64,000 bases of DNA, taken from Colias croceus. Its lineage: Eukaryota; Arthropoda; Insecta; Lepidoptera; Pieridae. Position 1 is the stretch's first letter. Every line of letters begins with the position of its first letter. Shown here one piece after another: positions 22,840-33,600 of the stretch. The translations under genes and the position numbers were made by a program. The notes beneath the pieces are model-generated. The model saw only the letters and a program-made list of their open reading frames with translations, made no database searches and was not told the DNA's origin. Where the stretch lies: NCBI RefSeq assembly GCF_905220415.1, contig NC_059558.1, positions 4,848,501 through 4,912,500 on the forward strand, written 5' to 3'.

Positions 22840-23968
22840 TACCTACATACATAATATATCATAACATATCATATAACTTAAACAGTTAATCATTGAATCA
22901 CATATGTATCTGTATTAATTAGTTATGTGAAAACACATTGGAAACATAGAAGACGGCAAACAACGAGTGAAAAATAAAACTAGTGAAGTTTACTTGATGA
23001 ACTTTATTTAATTGGCCCAATCGAAAAATTGCCATGTAGGTAGGTCCTGTATAAAAAACATACATCTGCTTATAAATTACGCAGTTCTGATGAGGTTCTG
23101 ACCATGTTCTGACACCTGAAGTAGGTAACAAATACATAAAAAGGTAAAAACAACACCTTTTTATACGTCGATTAAATATAGTGCAAATTAATTTAACCTG
23201 ACTTTTACAGCGTCTGTGACAGTTAATAAACGTCTATATTTTCATCAAAACTATTAAAGTAAGACGTGGTGGATGTATTTACGGAGGAAGTAGGAACATA
23301 CCTACAGACAAAAATACGCGCTACATAACAATTAACAACTCGTAAATGTCAAATTTTATAGCATTTTCTATTTTATTTATTGTTCGTGGACTTTTTGCCA
23401 ATGTCTAGTTAAACTTTGTCTGTTAACTTTGTTTTCTCAATAAGATGTTCCAGACTTTTTGACACATTTTGATATTTTTTTAAAGAGTCTAAACTCTTCT
23501 TCTTCTTCTCTTAATTAATGGCTCCACCCAATTGTAACTCTGTACTTAGTGGTAAGAAGTAAATGTCAACATGTTTCAAAAAAAATATAAAAAAAAATTA
23601 CGCATTTAACATTTTATCACTGACTGTGCAAGATATAAAAATACGCTTTGAGATGTCACGCAACTTGATAATTTAATTATGGAGTGAAGATAAAATTTAA
23701 TAAATTGGCAATTATAATCGATTGTTAAAATAATAATCGATAAACTCCGAAATTGAAGAAAACATTATACGTGCTATCACCTAGATAACTTATCACCTAG
23801 ATAGATAGATCCCAGCCCAGAAAACTGGGAATAATAAATAAATTACAAACAACTTTTTTTTTAGGAAATTGTAAAAGCTTTTGATTGTACTTACTACTTA
23901 CATTACTTACATTTGTTTCGTGTCTGTGTATATTATTATGATAATTTTTATCTTCTTACATTTATTAA
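22840..23968. other. intergenic (or transporter intron 1), no gene seen
   Basis: AT-rich; open frame 23137-22919 (minus) has no recognisable content. Confidence 0.45.
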
Positions 23969-24172
23969 CTAGATGCGCCCCGAGCTTATACTCGCTTGGC
24001 TCCGCTTGTGGCTCCGCTCCTATTGATCTTAGCTTAGTGTGATGATATATAAAGCCGGTAGCCTTCCTCGATACAAATGGTTTATCTAACGCCGAAATAA
24101 TTTTTCAAATCGGACCAGTAGTTCCTTAGATTTGTTCAAACAAACAAACTTTTCAGCTTTATAATATTACCT
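23969..24172 (-). mobile_element. non-autonomous Helitron, family A, diverged
   Basis: CTAG at 23969-23972; on the minus strand the core ATCGGACCAGTAG... appears inverted, with CAAACAAACTTTTCAGCTTT near the start end. Diverged from other copies. Confidence 0.65.
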
Positions 24173-24711
24173 AGGTAGTTTAGATATTTTTTTCCCATAG
24201 TTGAAGTATTTACTGTCAAATGAAATAAATAAACAACCATAAAATTGCATAAAAGTAAAAAAATTGTATGCAAGGAATCTTAATTGTCGAAAGAATCGAA
24301 AACAACTATTAACTACCGAGGTAGCTATCTGATAGGTAATGCAATTTATAAGCTAATTGGGTTTGATGATTAATATCCTTGATAATAATTTCATATGTTT
24401 TTTCCATTTTTAGTTCATGGGAATAAAAACAATATCTAGGTAATAGCACGTATTATGTTTTCATTAAAAGTTTTTATCATTTATTATTTACCATAATAGG
24501 TAATTTATAGCATATTGGACTGACAATTTTTCGGAGTTCAATTGTCAGCATAATGCAATGCATATTGTTGCATGATTTCACAGTTGTCTTCAATTAGAGT
24601 GCAAAATATCGACCTCTCATGCTAGATTCAATCCTAATAAAAAAGGAATAAGTCATAGAAATCCCGTTTTATTTTGGCATAAAGTTTTTTGGTATCTAGT
24701 TACTTTAATTT

Positions 24712-24860
24712 TTGAAGTTAAACTTCTGTGAGCGCGTTGAGAGTAAAATTTCATGGTCGCGTCATGGCAATACCATCACGTCATGGAGTAAGGCGCGATT
24801 TTGGTATCTTTGAATCAAATAAGTTTCACTTCTGACATGACGTGTGCTCGGCACACACGA
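24712..24860 (-). mobile_element. MITE of the AAGTGAAACTTCTT family
   Basis: Inverted relative of 4361-4506: starts TGAAGTTAAACTTCT, has CATGGCAATACCATCACGTC in the middle, and ends GTGTGCTCGGCACACAC. Confidence 0.65.
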
Positions 24861-26444
24861 TCTTTTTTATTTTATCTGAAAAGCGATTCCATATAATTTT
24901 CATTCGGCAGACACCTTTCCTATTTACAATAATTAGTATACTTCCATGTATTGGTTATCTTAGTTTATTCAAATTAATTCTAACACGGAACAGCATCTTT
25001 AGTGGTAATCACGAGTGGGTGTGTATAACTGCGTGCAGCCAACGAGACGCCGCCAATTACTAACATTTAAAATGGCGGACGGAATTTTAACGGTTCTAAG
25101 TATCGAATGTGCAATTAAATTGCATTAGGAGCTACTCAGATGGAAACCGATGGATTCGCACGAATGCGAGTTTCAAATGTGGCGTTGCTATAATAATACT
25201 TAGCAAATAATTATTTATTTTTAGTGTTTACATTTGGTGATTTGGAGCAATAATTCACTATGACTCCGACTTTCCTAACTTCTTGTTTTAATTATTGCAA
25301 TTTACATTTTTATTGCATTTATCTGGATATTTTTATACTAACCACTATTCTAATCGGCAAAATATGCTATTTTGCTTGTTTTACAAGCAAAAGGTTGATG
25401 ACATTTTACTATTTACGACTTCCGAACCTAACTTGGCCACCATGCTGATTAATAGCATATAAAACGGCGAAACCTGTGTCTACAGGAAGGTCTTCGATTA
25501 TATATTTTAGGCTTCATTATTTGGTAAATCGACAGGGTCTCTAAGGTTTCTAATGCCTAAAGTGTAGAGTTTTATAAAAAATGAAATAAGCAACTAGTTA
25601 TTACTTTGTTAACATTCCCTGACTTATAATATCGATTTTCTATTATTCGTTGTCCTTGGTCAATTAGTCCAATTTATTTTTATCTACAACCTAACGAACG
25701 TGTCAGGCGTCATCTTCAGGTCCTTGGCAATTTAGATAGTAATTTAATAATTTAAGATACGGTTATTACATATATAATACATTGTAATTGATAATGTTTA
25801 TGTACATATACAATCATTATGTCAATTACCTATTGATACCTACAGCGCGCGTGTAATTTTGGAACTACATATTTTCAACGATTTCCCCGTGCGTAGGTAC
25901 AATATAGTTACTTCCTGTTCCTTCCCAAAAAGAAGTAGCAAGAGCCATTTAGCAAAAACTGTTTTAAACTTATACTTATTGTTTTATACTTATAGATATA
26001 TATCTAACTCATATAACTAATTTTAATAAATTAAATTATTTACATAAAGTTTCCAGGATATGTAGAGATATTTGGGTAGCTTTCACGCTGTTTTTATAGC
26101 GCAATTTACTAAATAATTCTGAATGTTATTAATGGGAGAATAAACAATACATGTTTATTTATTATAGAAAAGAGCCTAAACGGCTCTTACAAAAATAAAA
26201 TAGTAAAAAGTTTTAAAGTAAGTACTTACTTAGTTAGTTACTTTATTCATTTATTTATACTTTATTTCTATAAAATTGCAATTATGTAATTATGAAAAAT
26301 TAAAACATTAATCCGTATTTTCCTTACTTGAATAGAGATAATAGATATGTGAAATGTGCTGATATTTGATAATAATATGTATAAGGTAAAATAAAAGCAT
26401 AACGTAACTACATTACTTTTAGATAAGTTTTAAATGGTATTTTA
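24861..26444. other. intergenic (or transporter intron 1), no gene seen
   Basis: AT-rich, with a short palindrome TGCAATTAAATTGCAT near 25110. No supported gene. Confidence 0.45.
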
Positions 26445-26631
26445 TCCATACTAATATTATAAATGCGAAAGTAACTCTGTCTGTCTGTCTGTCTGTTACT
26501 CAATCACGCCTAAACTACTGAACCAATTTGCATGAAATTTGGTATGGAGATATTTTGATACCCGAGAAAGGACATAGGCTACCTTTTATTGCGAAATATG
26601 TACCACGGGCGAAGCCGGGGCGGACCTCTAG
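26445..26631 (+). mobile_element. non-autonomous Helitron, family B
   Basis: TCCATACTAATATTATAAAT start, a (GTCT)n run of five units, and CGGGGCGGACCTCTAG end before T. Confidence 0.8.
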
Positions 26632-27007
26632 TAATTTATATTTGGTACTCTATATTTATAAAAAAGAGCACCAAACTACTTTATTGTTTTACGATAAGAT
26701 TATCACACTTATGGAGCTTCGGGATAACCTTTCCGCTTTTAAATAATCGTCTTTACCTTTAAAGAAGACATTTGTTCTTTAATCTCATTAGTAAAATAAA
26801 AACGTACTGTTCATTTACGATATTTTGTTTATTGTTTGTTTATTTTTGAGAACAACTAAACGTGTGGACTATGTCGTAACGTCTTACAAAGATTTATATG
26901 TTTATTTTACTAGGAACTATTAATAGGTACTAATAATGAAACAGATTTTTAAGTTGATTTAATTGTTTCCATACCTTATTGAAGTTGGCCATTCAAAATA
27001 TCCTTTA

Positions 27008-27366
27008 CTAGCTGTTGCGTGCGGTTTCAGTTTTCACCCGCGTGGCTCCCTGTTGGTCTTAGCGTGATGATAAGTATATTATATGGGCTATCTAACACCG
27101 AAAGAATTTTTGAAATCGGATCAGTAGTTCGACCGAGTTTGTGCGTTGAAACAAACTCTTCAGCTTTATAATCTTAATATATATAAATGTCGTGTCACAA
27201 TGTTTGTCCTCAATGGACTCCTAAACCACTTAACCGATTAAACTTATAATAAAATTCGCACACCATGTGCAGTTCGATCAAACTTGAGAGATAGGATAGT
27301 TTAAATCTCAAATTGTTTTAGAGAAAGCGGGCGAAGCCGCGGGCGGTAAGCTAGTATTAGTATAGA
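27008..27366 (-). mobile_element. Helitron family A, split by a nested Helitron
   Basis: The minus-strand element has its CTAG end at 27008-27011 and its TC start at 27365-27366. Its 5' region is interrupted between 27171 and 27355 by a complete family C Helitron. Removing the insert restores TCTATACTAATATTATAAAG exactly. Confidence 0.85.
27172..27354 (+). mobile_element. non-autonomous Helitron, family C, nested
   Basis: TCTTAATATATATAAATGTC start, GCGGGCGAAGCCGCGGGCGG hairpin region and CTAG end. The host bases on either side are A (27171) and T (27355), with no duplication, as Helitrons insert. Confidence 0.88.
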
Positions 27367-27655
27367 TTTACGAGTTACTCTACGTGTAACTTACATAATA
27401 TTGAAGAGTACCTATTTAATTTATTTTATGTATTTAAAAGACTTGCAGTCGCTCTACCTAGATACAGTAAGGAGTGCCAAAAATATTTTAATGCTAATTA
27501 ATATGAACTTTCTGTACCTATAATAAGAAGAGAAACATTCAGTGACGTCACATAAATAGACCATGGTAGGTATGGTATGGTAGTATATGAATGAACAGAT
27601 TGATCACATAACATTTTTTTTTAAATAAACAAGATAAAATAAAAGAAAAATAAAC

Positions 27656-28887
27656 TAGTTCATTGAAATGTTACATTTTTTTGGCTTAACCTTGCATTTT
27701 TTAGAGGACGCAATTTTATTTTTTGGACGTGTAGGGGGGTTCAATGTGAAGCTAAAACCAAGTTTGTGGGGTCGCCACCCTTGTCCCACGGCCGCCATCT
27801 TGAAAATAGTGGTTGAAATGGTTTATACGATATATCTCTTAAACTATTTATCTGATAAAAAAAGTTTGTTGACATTATTTGTGGCAAATTAAATTTTCTA
27901 CAATTTTGATCCAGTAACTTTTTGTCGTAGAACTATAAATAAAAAATTTATAAGCGAAAATGTTCAGAAATTAGAGCTATTTAAATGTTTCGATAAAATT
28001 GTTTTTTATCATTTTACGAAGAAATGATATCAGACCATTTTTGTAGATTGTTTTTCGAGGAACAACTTTTACATACAACATTTTTTCATTACGTCAATAG
28101 CTAAGGTTTTACAGCGCTCTAAAGTGAGTACTATTTTTCAGTACTCTTAACTATACATATATTGGCTATTGGCTCTTTTCCCATGCAGCACTGCAAGAAC
28201 AGAACATTTCAGCCCTGCTTTTCAACGTAAAAAAAACGTGCTTCCAGACTCTACCTCCTGGATGGTGGGGAAAAGAGTCAATAATTAATTATTAATAATA
28301 TTGCAAAATTAATTATTAAAAATATTATAATAACAAAAAAAACAATTACTGATGAGAAATAATTATTAGTACACACATAATATATTATGTATAACGTATA
28401 GCTAAGAGTACTGAAAAATAGTACTAATTTCGGAGCGCTTTAAAATCTTAGCTATTGACTTTATGAAAAAATGTTGTATGTAAAAGTTGTTCCTCGAAAA
28501 ACAATCTACAAAAATGGTCTGATATCATTTCTTCGTAAAATGATAAAAAAAAAGTTTTATTGAAAAATATAAATATCTCTATTACCTGAACATTTTCGCT
28601 CATAACTTTTTTATTTATAGTTCTACGACAAAAAGTTACTGGACCAAAATTGTGGAGAATTTAATTTGCAACAAATAATGTCAACAATTTTTTTTTATCA
28701 GATAAACAGTTTAAGAGATATATCGTATAAACCATATCTTCCGCTATTTTCAAGATGGCGGCCGTGGGACAAGGGTGGCGACCCCACAAACTTGGTGATA
28801 GCTTCACACTAACCCCCTCTACACATCAAAAAATAAAATTGCGTCCTCTAAGAAATGCAACCCCAAATGTAACTTTTCAATGGACTA
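27656..28887. mobile_element. 1.2 kb element with about 500 bp inverted arms
   Basis: Left arm 27656-28156 and right arm about 28395-28887 are inverted copies with roughly 90 percent match by eye. The tips read TAGTTCATTGAAATGTTACA and (inverted) TAGTCCATTGAAAAGTTACA. The arms contain GGCCGCCATCTTGAAAATAG. The centre (about 240 bp) has no ORF but its own small inverted pair (GGCTCTTTTCCC and GGGGAAAAGAGTC). The flanks show only AAC on both sides, so the superfamily is unknown. The ORF at 28755-29171 starts inside the right arm and is not credible. Confidence 0.7.
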
Positions 28888-30678
28888 AACACACTGCATC
28901 GTATAAAGGTAGCCGAAAGAAACTCGGCTCTCGTCGGATTGCCATCTATGACAAGTGGCGGCTGCTAAATTTGTCCCTGCTTTTCTCAAGTTTTTGTGCC
29001 GCCCATCGCTCAGAGCGCCTTTTTAAATTGCACGCATATTTACATAACAACTTCGACAAACCTATAGTAGAAAAATACAATGCACCCAGTACCCATTTAA
29101 AAACATTTAAATACTTTGTTTTGCCACCGCCGCGGCCGCAGCCGGCGTGCGTGGAGCGGAGAGGCCGTTAGACACCTTTATGATAATTGTAAAGTAAATA
29201 AGTATATAATTACACGTAATTAAACTGTCTTTTATCGTTGACACAACATTGTAACGCACTTCGCTATTGTATATCACGCGAAGGCATTATTATGAGCATC
29301 TATAGACTATAGTTCTAATTACGGATCGTAGCACGCGTTAATAAGACTGATTGTGCAATGTACAATAATAGAAAATAAAATCAAGTGAGAAACTGGGGAA
29401 TAAATCAACGAGTGGGTCGTGCCTTCATTACATATCAGGCTTTCACGCTGTTTTTCAAGCATTACTCAAAGTAATTACCTTCGGCTGCGGTACTCGTCAA
29501 AGAAATGCGTTATAATTTCTTGTAAACAACATCACCTGTCGTTTTGATGCCGAATAAACATATTTCTTTCTGTTTCATTTCAACCTAATTAGTAATCAGC
29601 CTTGATATATTGAGCCATGTAAGATAGTTTTTATACGGGACAATATTGCTTACTAATAGGTAACTAAGTAATCTGTTTATAAAATAAAAAGATCACATAA
29701 CTCTGAGTTAATTTAGTTATCTAGAAGATATAAGTGGTAATAACTAATAATAACGAATGGAGAATATTTCAGATATTACTATTTAATATTTATTATAACG
29801 ATTTGAAAGTATACATACTAAGTATGCAAGAATATATAATATTTTATTCATACTTAGTTAATTTACACAAATTTCGCACGCATAATGAATGCTGCAGTCA
29901 CGGAGTAATAGCTACGCGTAAATATGCGTGAATTAATTTGTATTTAAAAACGGATTTTTAACAAGCGTACCGAATCGAATTACATTATTTACTAATAAAT
30001 GCCTACTGGGTAGGGGCGGCTCGTTTATAACTTGTTTATAAACAACATTAACTGTATAAAAAGCGAAGAATGCATAACAGTCACATATACTTTGTTTTCT
30101 GTTTATTTGCCTTGCGTTAGGTCACCCGATTGTTCTGCCGCAAATTTAATTAATTCAATTAATTAAATAAATTACAAAGTAACTTGCGCATGTTTTATGT
30201 AGGTATACCTACCGTAAGTTAAAGGCCAAAACAATAAGCGGCCTTTACAAATGCACCTTTATTTTTATTACTATGTAATGAATTTACAAAGCTTGAGCCG
30301 TATAAAAATAGGCAAATCTGTCTTACTAATTCAAAATACATATTGTGTAGTAGCACAAATAACAGCGCTACATAGCGAATCCAAATTCCAATTGTTTTTC
30401 AAACATTCATATAACTACCCATTTTATTTTGCACATAAAATGTCACCCCTTGAGCATTTTGATAACAAATTCACACTTACAGAAAAATTACACCTTACCT
30501 TGTTTACATACGAATGATAAAGGTAGTTAATATGAAATTAAATAAACTTAACAAAACTTAAACTTCTAGTATTGTTGAAACAGAGTTAACCTTACAAAAG
30601 TCAATCTTCGATCAGGCTTCAATCTGCGCTTCCAAGCCGACAAATTCGTACTTACCTACTACATTATTTTTTTTACAG
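28888..30678. other. transporter 5' region, no gene seen
   Basis: Partly GC-richer stretches near 28890-29165 without a convincing reading frame. The rest is AT-rich. Probably intron 1 of the transporter. Confidence 0.4.
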
Positions 30679-30688
30679 CGGCCAAAAC

Positions 30689-33600
30689 ATGAAGCTACCC
30701 CGAATCTTCGAAAGCCACGGCTCCGTACTAACCAAGCCCACCCATGTGGCCATGTACCACGATCGCTACACTGCTGGGGAGACCACTGGAGGGCTCAGTG
30801 TGCTGTTCACTGTGTTATGCATCATAGATTTGTTTGGCGTCTTCCCAGTGGTCGCTTTGCCGAAGAGCATCATATCTTGTGGTGAATATGTTTTGCTAAC
30901 TATATAATATGTAACTCGTAAAAATAACTTGCCTTCATGTCAATTAAAGGAGATGAGGATTTTTTAAAGAATAGAAAAAATCTATCATAATGGTGAAATA
31001 CGAACACTTGTCTTTAATTGCTGTGGCAACGCAACGCCTGACCTACCGCACACCCATGATCTCACCTCAGTAATCGAATATCTCTCAGCAGCTTCAGCGA
31101 TTAAAATCTATTGTTTAAAAAATTCTAATTTATGGAGCACTTTGAAGGCTATTAAATAAAGAAAAGGTATTTTAGCATCATCGATGTCGGTCTGAGCGTT
31201 TTTCTTTATTGCATAAAATGGTAGGTAAGATATTGAAAAAATATCTGTGACTTCAGATAGAATAAAGTAAAGTCACTTTGTGATTTAAATTTGTAGGTAC
31301 TTACCATATAATATAATTTACATTGTAGTACTTTCTATATAATATAATAATCTTAATATATATAAATCTCGTGTCACAATGTTTGTCCTCAATGGACTCC
31401 TAAACCACATAACCGATTATAATAAAATTAGTACACCATGTGCAGTTCGATCCAACTTGAGAGATAGGATAGTTTAAATCTCAAATCGTTTTAGAGAAAG
31501 CGGGCGAAGCCGCGGGCGGTAAGCTAGTGTAATATATATTTATATTATATACTTAATGTAATTGTTAAATTGTAGATATCAGCCGCTACGCATTAGCGTA
31601 CCCATTGATGCTATTTGGTTATGCGCAATTTGATATTAGAAACGTTAGAAACCACATTCTCACGAGAAAGATAGCATTTCAGTAGATACATACTGTAATT
31701 GTAGCATGCTAATACAAGAACTATGCAAACAAAGTATAATAATTATCGTCATTTGTCCATTGAAAGGAATTATAATGGTGCAATTTTTGGTAGAGTCGTC
31801 AGTCGGTCATATAGTAATTGCTTATATCCATAGACATCCCACATGTACTTTAGATAATTATTATATTATTTCACCAATTTTATGTGTATTTAAAGCATGT
31901 AATTTTATTTTATATTAATAGGACTGTACGGAATACCGTTAGTATTCGCTGTAGTTGCTCTACAACTATATACCGCAGTTTTGCTCGGCAGGAGCTGGAT
32001 TCTCGCCCATGACATCGCCCCAAATATTAGAGAAAAACGTCGGTAAGAAATATAATTACTTTTTTTACTAAAAATTAAACCTAGATAATAAATATGAACC
32101 GTGTTAAAAAAATATTTGCAAGTAAAAAAGTACGCATCGAAAAATACGCAAACTTTGTCAATCTTGTAATTTATCTATAGATGGCGTCTTTTGAGATATA
32201 TATTAGGCAAATATTTACTAATCTGTGATATTAGTACGTGTTATATGTTTCATTGTATAATATTATGTAATTCCTACTATTATAATATTACAGGTTTCCT
32301 TACGCAGCAGTGGCAGAGCTAGCTTTTGGGAAAGTCTCTCGCAGTATTGTTACATTTCTAATTGACGCGACCGTGTTCAGCGCTGGCGTCCCCAATTTTA
32401 TATTTGGTACCAATTATCAGATAGCACCTAAGTAGTTTTTTTTTTGCGTTTATTTACTTTGTATAAGATCCGCTTTTCACAATGAAGAATTAACAATACA
32501 CTATACTGATTTTAATTCTACCGTAACGTTAATATTTATATGTATAAGTATACCATCTACCTAGTATTCTTATAGATCTATCTGAACAGGCATTTGAAAT
32601 AGGTAATGTTTCATATGATTGATTTTTGAATGATTTCTATATTACTTTATTAAAACTAAAAAGCATTAATAAAATCAGGATCAAAGGACAACATCATTTT
32701 CTCTACAATCTACATCATCATTATTACTAGCTGCGCTCCGCGGTTTCACCCGCGTGGTTCCGCTCCTGGTCATAGCGTGATGATATATTATAGCCTATTG
32801 CTTTCCTCGATGAATGGGCTATCTCACTCTGAAAGAATTTTTCAAATCAGACCAGTTCCTGAGATTAACGCGTTCAAACAAACAAACTCAGCTTTATAAT
32901 ATTAGTATAGATTTAACACAAGACAATAATTAACCAATATTTATTTGCAGCATCGCAAAGCATGCAATTATTTTGGTGGAAGATAACGGACGGTGACGTC
33001 CGAATCACGTATTGCGTGTGGATGGTCGTCATTGGTCTACTGCTGTGTCCCGTCATGTGGCTTGGATCACCGAAAGACATGAAGTTAGTTTACTTATTTC
33101 CTACTTGTAAAAAATTTCGTGTTATCAACAATCAAGATACCTACATAAATAAACACATATTGATTTTAAGGAATGGAACGATTCTTGAGTAAGAAAAAGG
33201 CATTGGTAGAAACGATCCTTGAAATAGAATTATTAATTACCCATCCTTTCAACTACTACTACATTACTAATTATCTTGGCAAAATATAAACACTAAATAC
33301 ATAGGTAGGTGGGTACCTTGTGTTTCACTAAATACATACCTAGTATAAAACAAAGTCGCTTTCTCAGTCCCTATGTCCCTTTGTATGCTGAAATCTTTGA
33401 AATTACGCAACCGCGGATTTTGATTCGTTTTTTTTTTAATAGGTAGACAAAGCGGGCGTAGCCGCAGGCGGAAAGCTAGAAATGTACATGCAAAATAGCT
33501 TTTTCCGTTTGTATTGTCCAATTAATTATATAGTACTTAAGCGTAAAAACTCTGAGTTTTTTATGATTATTTTTATTTTCAGACCAATAGCAGTAGCATC

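Noticed and set aside
28755..29171. 138-codon plus-strand frame starting MAAVGQGWRPHK
   Set aside because: It starts inside the right arm of the inverted-repeat element and runs into low-complexity basic sequence. No domain, splice context or conserved pattern.
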